From Paraburkholderia guartelaensis (GTDB lineage Bacteria > Pseudomonadota > Gammaproteobacteria > Burkholderiales > Burkholderiaceae), in the NCBI RefSeq assembly GCF_004353905.1, contig NZ_SMOD01000004.1:186001-250000 (forward strand): DNA of 64,000 nucleotides. Direction: 5' to 3'. A model generated the notes under the pieces. That model worked only from the letters and a program-made list of their open reading frames with translations. It did not search any database and had not been told where the DNA came from. Positions 54,395 through 63,013 of this stretch are shown piece by piece. Numbering within the stretch: the first letter of the stretch is position 1; every line of letters begins with the position of its first letter. Both the position numbers and the translations under genes were made by a program.

Positions 54395-54732
54395 GCGGCA
54401 AATAAGCGTCATATAAGCATTAGCGCCAGTACGAATCGACGATGCGGCAGCACGAAACGCTGCACGATCGAAGCGACGGCACAGAACAGAAACGACGCGA
54501 CAGGCAACACGCCATTCATGGCGTGCATCAGGGAAGGATGCGCGGCGCAGACCCTCACGGGCTGCGCCGCGTTTGCTTGGGTCGTGCCATCGAAGTGGGA
54601 GTACCACGCGAAATATTCGGTTAACGACGCGCAACGCAAAGCGCGTTCGTCCGGCGTAAGCTCAATCGATCAGACGGCCCGGGCCTGAAGGCGATAATCC
54701 CGCGCGGCCGTTGGCCACTCGCGGAGCCCGCC
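54395..54732 (+). other. 338-bp intergenic region with a hairpin
   Basis: No gene is supported. A 10-bp hairpin, CGCGGCGCAG with CTGCGCCGCG (54541-54571), is followed by TTTGCTT and may terminate the glycine-zipper transcript. A minus-strand frame of 36-39 residues with one hydrophobic segment (MNGVLPVASFLFC) has no Shine-Dalgarno and is not called. Confidence 0.5.
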
Positions 54733-55122
54733 ATGAAACGTCCGTCTGTGTTTGTGATCGCCGCCGCGAGCGCGCTCCCTGCGCTTTCCGGCTGCTACTA
54801 CTACGCCCCATACGGCTACCCGCCCTACTACTACGGCACCGTGCCGGTTGCGGCCACCCAGCAGGACACCGCAGTCGTTCAAACAGCGCCGAACCCGGCT
54901 CCAGCCGCCGTGCCCGACGCGCAGTATCCGGGACCGCTTTATCCCTCGCCGCCCGTTGCGATCGCCGTACCTGCATGGCCGGCGTATCCTGCCTATCCCG
55001 CTTACCCCGCGGCTTACCCGGCGTACTACCCTTACCCCGCTTATGGCTGGGGCTGGGGCGCGCCCGCCGTCTCGTTCGGCTTTGGCTACTGGGGCGGCGG
55101 AGGCGGACACTGGCATCACTGA
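54733..55122 (+). CDS. Tyr/Pro-repeat lipoprotein
   Basis: This 129-residue protein has a lipobox LSGC (Cys about 21). The mature chain is low complexity with Tyr- and Pro-rich segments (YYYAPYGYPPYYYG, and the tandem WPAYPAYPAYPAAYPAYYPY) and a Gly/His-rich end (GFGYWGGGGGHWHH). Such proteins probably form flexible surface or outer-membrane-associated tethers. No enzymatic domain is seen. It is transcribed in the same direction as lctP, with its own promoter between. Confidence 0.75.
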   Translation: MKRPSVFVIAAASALPALSGCYYYAPYGYPPYYYGTVPVAATQQDTAVVQTAPNPAPAAVPDAQYPGPLYPSPPVAIAVPAWPAYPAYPAYPAAYPAYYPYPAYGWGWGAPAVSFGFGYWGGGGGHWHH

Positions 55123-55187
55123 CGCTCACGCACCCAGCCGCGCCGCAAAATGCACCGCAAAACGGTGCCGGACCGTACTTTCCCTCC

Positions 55188-55215
55188 TTGACGCTCCCGT
55201 GTCGTTATCTATCCT
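55188..55215 (+). promoter_or_regulatory. sigma-70 promoter for lctP
   Basis: TTGACG (55188-55193), 16 nt and TATCCT (55210-55215) lie about 130 nt before the lctP start. No regulator palindrome is evident in the leader. Confidence 0.6.
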
Positions 55216-55353
55216 CCAAGTGGGCTAGCGGGGATTGAAGCACCGCCTTAACTCGGCCACCTGGCCGCGCACTGAACTCCACAGCCGACGACGCGCCCCG
55301 GCGCACGCTGCCGCACTGCTGCGCCGATAACGAACCAGCATAAAGGAGACGTG

Positions 55354-56952
55354 ATGTTCCACCAGCTGTTGACCCCCATCGGCAATTCACTGCTGTTTTC
55401 GTTTCTAATCGCCGTGCTGCCGATTCTCACCGTGCTCGCCCTGCTCGGCTGGGCGCGGCGGCCCGCATGGCAAGCCTCGCTAGCGGGGCTCGTGGTCGGT
55501 CTGATCGTCGCGATCGGCGGCTGGCAGTTTCCGGTCAATCTCGCGATCAGCTCGGTGCTCGCGGGCGTGGTGTTCGCGCTCTGGCCGGTGATGTGGATCG
55601 TCGTCACGGCGATCCTGCTCTACAACATCGCGCTGCGCTCAGGCCGCTTCGCGGCCTTTCGCATGTGGCTGCTCGACAATCTGCCCAACGACCGGCGCAT
55701 CGTGCTGGTCGTAGTCGGCTTCTCGTTCGGCGCCCTGTTCGAAGGGATTTCCGGCTTCGGCACGCCGATCGCCATTACGAGCTCGCTGCTCATCATGCTC
55801 GGCTTTCCGACCCTCGAGGCCCTGACCTTCACGCTCATCTTCAACACGGCGCCGGTAGCGTTCGGCGCGCTCGGCGTGCCGATCACCGTGCTCGGCGCCG
55901 TTACGCACCTGCCGGCCGATCTGCTCGGCCAGATGGTCGGCCGCCAGTTGCCGTTTTTCGCGTTGCTGCTGCCGTTCTATGTCATCGCAATCTACGCGGG
56001 CGTGGGCGGCATGCTGCGCATCTGGCCGGTGCTGCTCGTCTCGGGCGGCAGCTTCGCCCTCACGCAGTTCGTCACGGCCAACTTCATCAACTACAGCCTC
56101 ACCGACGTGCTCTCGTCGCTCGTCTCGCTGATCCTCACGATCCTGTTCCTGCGCATGTGGAAGCCCGCGGCCGATCCGCGCTTCACCATCAAGGTCGATC
56201 GTGCGAAAGAAACGCGCGGCGCTGTGACGGGCGCGCAGGGCTGGTATCCGTGGATCATCGTCGCGGCCGTCGTGATCATCTGGACCGTCGCGAAGGTCTT
56301 CACGATCGGCGAGGTGAAAGTGCCGTGGCCGGGCCTCGACAAGGCCGTCTACATCACGCTCTACAACACGCCCTATGGCGCGATCTGGGACTTCCAGCCG
56401 CTCGCCACCGGCACGGCGATCCTCGTCGCGGCGATCATCACCGCATTCGTCGTGCGCCTGAAGCCCGCCGATTTCGGCGTCGCGATCGTCGATACCTGGG
56501 TGCAGACGCGCATCGCCATCCTCACGGTCGCGACGATCGTCGGGCTCGCGTTCCTCATGAACTACTCGGGGCTCACCTATACGCTGGGTCTCGCGGTGTC
56601 GTCGGTCGGCGCGTTCTTCCCGCTCGTTTCGGCCTTCCTCGGCTGGGTCGCGGTGTTCCTCTCGGGCAGCGACACCTCGGGCAATGCGCTGTTCGGCAAC
56701 CTGCAGGTGGTGGCCGCGAAACAGCTCAACCTCAATCCCATCCTGATGGCGGCGACCAACTCGTCTGGCGGCGTCATGGGCAAGATGATCTCGCCGCAAA
56801 ACATCGCGACGGGCGTCGCTACGACGGACCTCAAGGGGCAGGAAGGCATTGTGTTCGCGAAGACGTTCAAGCACTCGATCCTGTTGACGGTGTTGCTCGG
56901 CATCCTCGTGTGGCTGCAACAGAACGTGCTCACCTGGATGATTCCGCACTGA
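55354..56952 (+). CDS. lctP: L-lactate permease
   Basis: This 532-residue LctP/GlcA-family symporter has about 12-14 TM helices. It imports L-lactate or glycolate with protons. Family blocks are ILLYNIALRSGRFAAFRMWL, the binding region FGALFEGISGFGTPIAITSSLL, TAPVAFGALGVPITVL and the C-terminal LSGSDTSGNALFGNLQ and NSSGGVMGKMISPQNIATG. AAGGAG lies 5 nt before ATG 55354; a GTG directly upstream (55351) is also possible. No lactate dehydrogenase gene is adjacent. It is followed by a strong terminator and is convergent with bamC. Confidence 0.93.
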   Translation: MFHQLLTPIGNSLLFSFLIAVLPILTVLALLGWARRPAWQASLAGLVVGLIVAIGGWQFPVNLAISSVLAGVVFALWPVMWIVVTAILLYNIALRSGRFAAFRMWLLDNLPNDRRIVLVVVGFSFGALFEGISGFGTPIAITSSLLIMLGFPTLEALTFTLIFNTAPVAFGALGVPITVLGAVTHLPADLLGQMVGRQLPFFALLLPFYVIAIYAGVGGMLRIWPVLLVSGGSFALTQFVTANFINYSLTDVLSSLVSLILTILFLRMWKPAADPRFTIKVDRAKETRGAVTGAQGWYPWIIVAAVVIIWTVAKVFTIGEVKVPWPGLDKAVYITLYNTPYGAIWDFQPLATGTAILVAAIITAFVVRLKPADFGVAIVDTWVQTRIAILTVATIVGLAFLMNYSGLTYTLGLAVSSVGAFFPLVSAFLGWVAVFLSGSDTSGNALFGNLQVVAAKQLNLNPILMAATNSSGGVMGKMISPQNIATGVATTDLKGQEGIVFAKTFKHSILLTVLLGILVWLQQNVLTWMIPH

Positions 56953-56972
56953 GTGCGGCCAGCGCGTGCATG

Positions 56973-57012
56973 AAAAAAACCGCCTGCGCGGCAAAGCGCA
57001 GGCGGGTTTTCT
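56973..57012. terminator. bidirectional terminator between lctP and bamC
   Basis: GCCTGCGC and GCGCAGGC (56982-57003), extended by flanking CC/GGG, form a stem with loop GGCAAA, preceded by A7 and followed by T4CT4. It should serve both convergent genes. Confidence 0.88.
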
Positions 57013-57069
57013 TTTGCGGCATTTATTCGGCTAGCTTAACGCCGGCTTAAGCAAAATGCAGCGCGATGC

Positions 57070-58308
57070 TTAGTGCAGTTCGTCGACCACGAGGCTCATG
57101 ATCTCCTGCGCCGGGCGCGACGAGTCGATCTGGCCGTTGTCGTCGACGATCGCGACGCGCGTCTGGTTATCGGTCACGGCGCGCACGTTGAGCTTGTACT
57201 GCTTCGCAACCTTTTCCTTGCGACCGTGGAAGATCTGGTTCCAGAAGCCCTGCTCGTCCGAGCTCAGGTCCTTCGGATCGACGTAGCGCACGTAGTAGAT
57301 GCCCTTCGTGCGGTCGCGATCGTCCACGGTGAAGTTGGCGCGGTCGAGCGCGATGCCCACACGCACCCATGCGCGGTCGTACGGCTCGCCTAGCGTGAGT
57401 TCCGACGAGGTGTACTGGCCCGACGTGCCCTGCGCGTTCGACGAACCGCTGCCCGACTGCTGGCCCACGGCTGCGACGTTCTGCGCGGCCATGGCGGCCG
57501 CAGCGGCGTCCGGAGCGCTCTTCTTCGCGTCGGTGCCCTTGCTGTTGGCCTTGGCGTCGGCTTCAGCCGCGATCTGCGCGTCGGGTACGCCCGGCTTCGC
57601 ATTCGCGAGCGTCATCATGAGGCGCTTGAGGTACTCGGCTTCGAGCGCGGGGTCGTTAGGCTTCGGGACCCACTTGCTGGTGTCGTTGTTGGTGCCCGAG
57701 AGCTGTTCGCTCAGACCCTTCTGGCTGATGAACACATAGGTGCCGCCGTTGGGCGACGTTTCGAGGCGCGTGCGGTACTTGTTGCGCTCGGCGGTCACGT
57801 ACGAGTTGCCCGTGGCCCACGAGAGCGTGTTGCGGATGAGGCCGTCGCTGATCTTCGGATGGGTTTCGTTCCAGTCCGTTTCCATCACGCCCTTGTCGCG
57901 CTGGTCGACCACGAGCAGGAAGCCTTGTTCCTGCCAGAAGCGGCGCACTTGCGCCCAGACCTGGTCGGGCGTGCGGCTGTCGATCACGAGCCAGCTTTCC
58001 GTGCCGTCACGCTGGATACGCATGCCCGGCACCTGCGGAACCACCTGGGCCTCATCGGACTGCGGCGCGGCGGCCTGGGTCTGCTTGAGGGAGGAGAGCG
58101 AAGTTTCGCCGCCCTGCGGTGCGAGCGAGCGCTGGTCGGACGCTTCGTCGAGCATGTTCGGCGGCACAGCGAGCGAGGACTGCTTCGCCTTGGCGTCACT
58201 ACGGTAATCGATCTTGCCTGGCGTCGGCGAGCTGCAGCCGGCGACCAGCCCGCCCGCCATCAGAAGCGCAAGCGCGCGTGCGGCAAGACGTTGATGAAAA
58301 TCACTCAT
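57070..58308 (-). CDS. bamC: outer membrane protein assembly factor BamC
   Basis: BamC is a lipoprotein of the BAM complex that inserts beta-barrel proteins into the outer membrane. The 412-residue precursor has lipobox LVAGC (Cys about 25). An unstructured N-terminus (PGKIDYRSDAKAKQS, then LAVPPNM, which contacts BamD) precedes two helix-grip domains (about 100-225 and 310-410) joined by an Ala/Ser/Gly-rich linker. I chose ATG 58308 (MSDFHQRLAARAL) because the upstream in-frame residues are not conserved. In many relatives bamC follows dapA; here no dapA lies upstream in the window. Confidence 0.9.
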   Translation of the reverse strand: MSDFHQRLAARALALLMAGGLVAGCSSPTPGKIDYRSDAKAKQSSLAVPPNMLDEASDQRSLAPQGGETSLSSLKQTQAAAPQSDEAQVVPQVPGMRIQRDGTESWLVIDSRTPDQVWAQVRRFWQEQGFLLVVDQRDKGVMETDWNETHPKISDGLIRNTLSWATGNSYVTAERNKYRTRLETSPNGGTYVFISQKGLSEQLSGTNNDTSKWVPKPNDPALEAEYLKRLMMTLANAKPGVPDAQIAAEADAKANSKGTDAKKSAPDAAAAAMAAQNVAAVGQQSGSGSSNAQGTSGQYTSSELTLGEPYDRAWVRVGIALDRANFTVDDRDRTKGIYYVRYVDPKDLSSDEQGFWNQIFHGRKEKVAKQYKLNVRAVTDNQTRVAIVDDNGQIDSSRPAQEIMSLVVDELH

Positions 58309-58695
58309 GTTCGGGTAATCCCTTCGGCTACGCCACGGCCAGTTTCCGTGGATCAACCAAACATTTTACCGGTCCAGCGGCCCGCTGTGCAAAAACAAGG
58401 GGTGGCAAGCAATCCTGACCCGCTATCGGTCGCGGCGACGCGCGCCGGACCGTCGACGTGACTCGCCAAACCGACCTCGCCGTAACATTCCTCGACATTC
58501 GATCCGACACTGCAAGCCTGCTGGATCGCCGCCAATTTCCTTTTGGATCAATGCATTAACTCCGATCCACGCCAACACCACCCATTGCGCTCTACCGCCC
58601 TGTCAGCCTGGGACGCTTGCGAGTGCGACCCCGGTGCTAATTTCATTTCGAAATCTCAAAAAAGGGATTCATAAAAAGTAGGACCGGAGAGCGTC
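58309..58695. other. 387-bp intergenic region between bamC and the DUF2844 gene
   Basis: No gene is supported, and dapA is absent. The region is AT-richer near 58640-58680 and must carry the divergent promoters. A 21-nt motif at 58377-58397 repeats one at 38682-38702 with a single mismatch. Confidence 0.55.
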
Positions 58696-59169
58696 ATGAA
58701 AACTTGCAGCCTTACCCAGGCGGGCCGCGCCGCGGCCTTCGCCTGCGCGCTCAGTTGCCTGGGCTTTTCCGCCGTGCCTGCCCGCGCCGCGCTCGGCGAC
58801 ACCGCAGCGGTGCCGGCCGGCGCATCCTTGCGCGCCGTCGGTGGCGGCGCGGGGCGCGTCGTGAGCTACGTCGACGACGGCGGCACGACCATCAACGAAT
58901 ATGTGGGGAGCGCGAGCGGCACGGTCTTCGCGTACACATGGCAAGGGCCGGCTCAGCCCAACGTGGAGGCGCTGCTGGGCCATTACGCAGCCGACTGGCG
59001 CAGTGCCGCCGCGGCGCTTCACGCCACAGGCCACGACGGCCTGCACGCCGCGCGCGTGGAAGGCGCTCAGGTCGTGGTCGAGACGGCAGGCCGCATGCGC
59101 GCCTACGTGGGACGCGCGTGGCTGCCGACCGCGCTGCCCGCGGGCGTGAGCGTCGGGGACCTGCAATGA
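58696..59169 (+). CDS. DUF2844 secreted protein
   Basis: This 157-residue protein has a signal peptide (MKTCSLTQAGRAAAFACALS, with cleavage predicted after ARA). The mature part is a beta-rich domain of the DUF2844 family (RVVSYVDDGGTTINEYVG, GTVFAYTWQGPAQPNVEALLG). GGAG lies upstream of ATG 58696. It overlaps the following DUF3443 gene by 4 nt (ATGA), so the pair is translationally coupled; the two domains co-occur in Burkholderia. The function is unknown; a chaperone or propeptide for the DUF3443 protein is one option. Confidence 0.88.
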   Translation: MKTCSLTQAGRAAAFACALSCLGFSAVPARAALGDTAAVPAGASLRAVGGGAGRVVSYVDDGGTTINEYVGSASGTVFAYTWQGPAQPNVEALLGHYAADWRSAAAALHATGHDGLHAARVEGAQVVVETAGRMRAYVGRAWLPTALPAGVSVGDLQ

Positions 59170-60449
59170 AGGCACGCTCTCAACGCGTCGCCCTCCTCGC
59201 GCTTTGCGCCTGGCTTTGCGCCTCACTCGCTGCTTGCGGTGGCGGTGGCAGCGGGACCGCGTCCGCGAGCACAGGCGCCACGGCGCCCGCCAGCGCCCCG
59301 GGTGCCGCAAGCCCCTCGAGCGCACCGTCGACCACCGGCACGAGCGGCACGGTGCCGCAATCGACCACACCCAATGTCGTGGCCGTCACGGTCGGCCCGA
59401 CGCCCACCTCGACGCGCAATATGCTGATGGCGAGCGTCACGGTCTGCGTGCCGGGCACCGCGAACTGCGCGACCGTCGACAACGTACAGGTCGATACCGG
59501 CTCGCAAGGCCTGCGTCTGCTGGCTTCTGCACTGCCGTCGGGCTTCGCGCTGCCCGCCGTGCCAGCCGGCGCGGGAGCCGACATCGCCGGAGAATGCGCC
59601 GTGTTCGGCACCGGTTACGCTTGGGGCGCAGTGCGCAGCGCTGATGTGAAGCTCGCGGGCGAAATCGCCGCCGCGCTGCCGATCCAGGTGATCGCCGACC
59701 CAGCCGTGCCCGCCTCCGCACCGGCCGGGTGCGCTGGCAGCGGCCTCGCGATGAACAGCGCCGCCACGCTGCGCTCGAATGGCATCCTCGGCGTGGGGCC
59801 GTTCAGCGCCGATTGCGGCGTGTCCTGCGTCAGGGCGGCAATCACGCCGTGGTACTACGCGTGCCCGGCGAGCGGCTGCACGGCGAGCGCACAACCGCTT
59901 GCGCAACAGGTCAGCAACCCGGTGGCGGGCTTTGCCACCGACAACAACGGCGTCGTCATCGATTTGCCGGCCTTGGCCGACAGCGGCGCGTCCGGGGTGA
60001 GCGGGTCGATGATCTTCGGCATCGGCTCGCAGGCGAACAACGCGCTCGGCAGCGCAACCGTGCTGCGCGCGAAATCGGGCACCGGCTATGTGAAGACGAC
60101 GACATCGGACGGCACCGTCTACTCGCTGAGCTACCTCGACACGGGCTCAAACGCGCTGTACTTCAACAGCTCGACGATGACGCGCTGCGGATTCTGGTAT
60201 TGCCCGAGTTCGCCTGTCAGCCTCGGCGCGACGATTGCCGGCATCGACGGCGTGGGGGCTTCCCTGACCTTCGCGGTCACGAGTTCGACGACGCTTTTCG
60301 CGAGCGGCAACTGGGCCTTCAGCAATCTGGCCGGCTACAACGCCAGCGCGTTCGGCTGGGGGCTGCCGTTCTTCTTCGGGCGGCGCGTGTTCACGGCGAT
60401 CGCCGGGCAAGCCACGCCCGCAGGCAGCGGACCATTCTTCGCGTTCTGA
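59166..60449 (+). CDS. DUF3443 lipoprotein with pepsin-like aspartic protease motifs
   Basis: This 427-residue precursor has lipobox LAAC (Cys about 24) and a Ser/Thr/Pro-rich linker (about 25-70) before a large domain. That domain contains two DTG motifs, VDTGSQGLRLL (D110) and YLDTGSNALYF (D325), 215 residues apart. A pepsin-like NGILGVG (about 205-211) follows the first lobe, and GSMIFGIG (about 280-287) precedes the second. This pattern is that of a bilobal pepsin-type aspartic protease, exported and lipid-anchored. Ten Cys in the mature part suggest disulfides. Proteolytic activity is inferred, not shown. Confidence 0.8.
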   Translation: MKARSQRVALLALCAWLCASLAACGGGGSGTASASTGATAPASAPGAASPSSAPSTTGTSGTVPQSTTPNVVAVTVGPTPTSTRNMLMASVTVCVPGTANCATVDNVQVDTGSQGLRLLASALPSGFALPAVPAGAGADIAGECAVFGTGYAWGAVRSADVKLAGEIAAALPIQVIADPAVPASAPAGCAGSGLAMNSAATLRSNGILGVGPFSADCGVSCVRAAITPWYYACPASGCTASAQPLAQQVSNPVAGFATDNNGVVIDLPALADSGASGVSGSMIFGIGSQANNALGSATVLRAKSGTGYVKTTTSDGTVYSLSYLDTGSNALYFNSSTMTRCGFWYCPSSPVSLGATIAGIDGVGASLTFAVTSSTTLFASGNWAFSNLAGYNASAFGWGLPFFFGRRVFTAIAGQATPAGSGPFFAF

Positions 60450-60490
60450 GCGCGCCCGCCCCCGCCAAAGTTTCGTCAGTCACAAACGAC

Positions 60491-60512
60491 GAAGGCCTCT
60501 AGCGAGGCCTTC
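60491..60512. terminator. hairpin between the DUF3443 gene and the minus-strand lipoprotein gene
   Basis: GAAGGCCTC and GAGGCCTTC form a perfect 9-bp stem with loop TAGC, between convergent genes. There is no T-run, so it is a weak terminator at best. Confidence 0.55.
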
Positions 60513-60565
60513 ATGCGCGCAGCTTGCGCGAGCGTGGAAACGCAACGGCGAACAGTGAGATCGCC

Positions 60566-61141
60566 TTAGTCGTTCGCGGCGTTCGGGTCGGGCGTGGTCT
60601 TCGCGAGCTTCGGCGGCGCGAGCCAGCGGAACGTTGCGAGGCCCGACTCGCTGAAGGTGCACTCCGCAGCGGCCGGCGTGACCACGGCCTTCTTGATGCC
60701 GAGCTTCGCGACCAGCGCCGCGACCGGCGTGGTCGGCTTGCCTTCTGGCGCGCCGCCCTGGTCGACGGGAGCGGTGGGAACCGAAATCGTGCCGGGCAAC
60801 GCCGCCGCCTGCACCGACGGCGCCGTGACCGTGGGAGCCTCGTTGGCGCTCTGCGCCGTGGCGGTCGCTGCCGAAGCCGCCGAAGCCGCCGAGGCAGACG
60901 GCGCCGATGCAGCCGCGGCTGCCGACGCCGCGCCATGCTCGAGTTGCCCTTCGATCACCACGCGCGCGCCACGATACGTCGTCGCGCTATGCGTGACTTT
61001 GAGGTCGCCGAGCGTCGTATCGGCAAGGCGCGTACGCATCTCCTCTTCGCAGGTGCTGGTATTGCGGTACTGCGCCGCGCATCCCGCGAGCAGGGTGACG
61101 GCGGCCGCGAGGCCGGCGAGGCATGCGTTACGTTTGTTCAT
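60566..61141 (-). CDS. lipoprotein of unknown function with an Ala/Ser-rich linker
   Basis: This 191-residue precursor has lipobox LLAGC (Cys about 21). A short N-terminal domain (STCEEEMRTRLADTTLGDLK, then VTHSATTYRGARVVIEGQLE) is separated by a long Ala/Ser/Thr-rich linker (about 70-110) from a C-terminal domain (VAALVAKLGIKKAVVTPAAA, then ECTFSESGLATFRWLAPPKL). It is divergent from the SOS-boxed FAN1-like gene. No known family is recognised. Confidence 0.72.
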   Translation of the reverse strand: MNKRNACLAGLAAAVTLLAGCAAQYRNTSTCEEEMRTRLADTTLGDLKVTHSATTYRGARVVIEGQLEHGAASAAAAASAPSASAASAASAATATAQSANEAPTVTAPSVQAAALPGTISVPTAPVDQGGAPEGKPTTPVAALVAKLGIKKAVVTPAAAECTFSESGLATFRWLAPPKLAKTTPDPNAAND

Positions 61142-61237
61142 CGCTCATCCGATTTTCAGGCTGCGGCAATTGTAGCGTACGGGGCGGGGAATCCCTTACG
61201 GCGCTCGCGTCCGCCTGCGACCCTGCTATCATCGCTG

Positions 61238-61253
61238 CTGTATATCCGTACAG
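61238..61253 (+). promoter_or_regulatory. LexA (SOS) box of the FAN1-like operon
   Basis: CTGTATATCCGTACAG matches CTGT-N8-ACAG with all 8 conserved bases. It lies 8 nt before the chosen GTG of the FAN1-like gene. A GTG at 61253 overlaps it and is thus an unlikely start. Confidence 0.9.
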
Positions 61254-61261
61254 TGCCGCGC

Positions 61262-63013
61262 GTGCTTCCCGACTCTCCCGATCCGTTCTACTACCTCGCG
61301 AACTTCGAGCGTGCGCTAGCGTGGCTCGATGCGCGCTGCGCCGACCTCTTCGACGACGCCGAGCGCCGCTTCGCCGACGATTTCGCCCGGATGCCGCAAG
61401 CGGCGCGCGCGCTCTTCGTGCGCATGCTGATGCGCAAGGGACCCCATTTCCGCGCGAGCCGTCTCGCGTACGACGAGATCGGCTGCCCGCGCGCGGCGGC
61501 GGCCCCGCTCGTCGCGGCGGGTTGGCTCGACGACGCGCCCGTGCTCGATCTCGAAGCGCTCGCCGCGCTAGTCACGAAAGCCGAACTGCAGGTGCTGGCC
61601 GAGCACCTTGGCATCGCGCTCGAACCGCGCGCCACGCGCGCGGCATCGCTCGAGGCGCTGCATGCGCACTATGCCGCCTCGCCCGAGCCGCGCGACTGGC
61701 ATGCGTGGTTTCCGGCCTCGGCCGACACCGTGCTGCTGTTCGCGAGCGCCCCGCTCTGCGAGCGCCTGCGCCTCATGTTCTTCGGCAACCTGCATCAAGA
61801 CTGGTCGGAGTTCGTGCTCGCCGACCTCGGTGTCTATCGCTACGAAAGCGTGCCCTTCGATCGTGCTTCGCGCGCGTTCCAGCGACGCGAAGACATCGAC
61901 GCGTATCTGGCGCTGCGCGATTGCCGCGACGGACTGGAGAGCGCCGCGCAGGCCGAGGACTTCGACGCTGCCGCCGCCATCGCCGGAACCCTCGAAGCAC
62001 TCGACGCGCTGGCCCCGCGCACGCAAACCAACGCATGGCTGCGCGCCCGCCACGACAAGCTGCGTCACGCTGCGGGGCTCACCGCCGAGCGCGCGGGCGA
62101 ACCCGAACTTGCGTGGCGCGCTTATCTCGACTGCGGTCATCCTGAATCGCGCTACCGCCGCGTGCGCGTGCTCGAACAACTGAACCGCCGCGAGGAAGCG
62201 CTGGCACTCGCGCAGACCATTGCCGATGCGCCCGAAAACGAGGAGGAAGCGCAGCGCGCGGCGCGCACACTCGGGCGTCTCGCACGCGCGCGAGCGAAGT
62301 CGAAGACGAGCGCCGAGCCGGGGTTCGCGCAGTTAGAACTCGCGCTGCCGGCGGCACCTGGGGCGCTACGCGTCGAGGAAGCCGCGCGCATCGCGCTCGC
62401 CACGCCGCGAGCGCCCGTGTTCTATGTCGAGAACACGCTGATTAACGCGCTCTTCGGCCTGCTGTGCTGGCCCGCACTGTTCGCGCCGCTGCCAGGCGCG
62501 TTCTTCCACCCGTTCCAGCGCGGCCCCGCCGACCTGCACGCCGCCGACTTCGTCGCACGCCGTGCTTCGCAGTTCGAAACATGCCTCGCCGAACTCGAGA
62601 CTCACGCCTACCGCGACTCGATTCTGCGGCGCTATGCGGAAAAATCCGGCACACAGTCGCCGTTCGTCGCGTGGCCCGCTTTGAGCGACGAACTGCTCAC
62701 GCTCGCCCTCGACTGCTTCCCCGCCGCGCATCTGCGCCTGTGGTTCGAGCGGCTGCTGCGCGAACCCGTTGCCAACCGTTCGGGCCTGCCCGATCTCGTG
62801 CGGTTCTGGCCGCACGAGCGGCGCTACGAACTGATCGAGGTGAAAGGCCCCGGCGACCGTTTGCAGGACAACCAGCGCCGTTGGCTCGCCTATTGCGTGC
62901 AGCACGGCATGCCGGTTTCCGTGTTGCAGGTGCGTTGGCCCAGCCTGCCCGACACAGCCGAAGAAGCCGACGAAACAGACGACGCCGCCGCTCGCGCGCC
63001 GCGCGCGCCATGA
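61262..63013 (+). CDS. FAN1-like structure-specific nuclease (VRR-NUC domain)
   Basis: This 583-residue protein has the C-terminal VRR-NUC active site GLPDLVRFW, with D511, E526 and K528 in YELIEVKGPGDRL. The 15-residue spacing and the EVKGPxD block match human FAN1 and the bacterial FAN1 of Pseudomonas. N-terminal helical and SAP-like regions (about 40-150) and a TPR-like middle (about 230-360, RYRRVRVLEQLNRREEALAL) complete the FAN1 architecture. FAN1 cuts 5' flaps and interstrand cross-links. Start GTG 61262 is chosen after the LexA box. It overlaps the helicase gene by 4 nt. Cross-link repair under SOS control is inferred. Confidence 0.88.
   Translation: MLPDSPDPFYYLANFERALAWLDARCADLFDDAERRFADDFARMPQAARALFVRMLMRKGPHFRASRLAYDEIGCPRAAAAPLVAAGWLDDAPVLDLEALAALVTKAELQVLAEHLGIALEPRATRAASLEALHAHYAASPEPRDWHAWFPASADTVLLFASAPLCERLRLMFFGNLHQDWSEFVLADLGVYRYESVPFDRASRAFQRREDIDAYLALRDCRDGLESAAQAEDFDAAAAIAGTLEALDALAPRTQTNAWLRARHDKLRHAAGLTAERAGEPELAWRAYLDCGHPESRYRRVRVLEQLNRREEALALAQTIADAPENEEEAQRAARTLGRLARARAKSKTSAEPGFAQLELALPAAPGALRVEEAARIALATPRAPVFYVENTLINALFGLLCWPALFAPLPGAFFHPFQRGPADLHAADFVARRASQFETCLAELETHAYRDSILRRYAEKSGTQSPFVAWPALSDELLTLALDCFPAAHLRLWFERLLREPVANRSGLPDLVRFWPHERRYELIEVKGPGDRLQDNQRRWLAYCVQHGMPVSVLQVRWPSLPDTAEEADETDDAAARAPRAP

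Noticed and set aside
54409..54639. Minus-strand hydrophobic small frame
   Set aside because: No ribosome-binding site lies before either possible start, and a hairpin lies across its upstream part.
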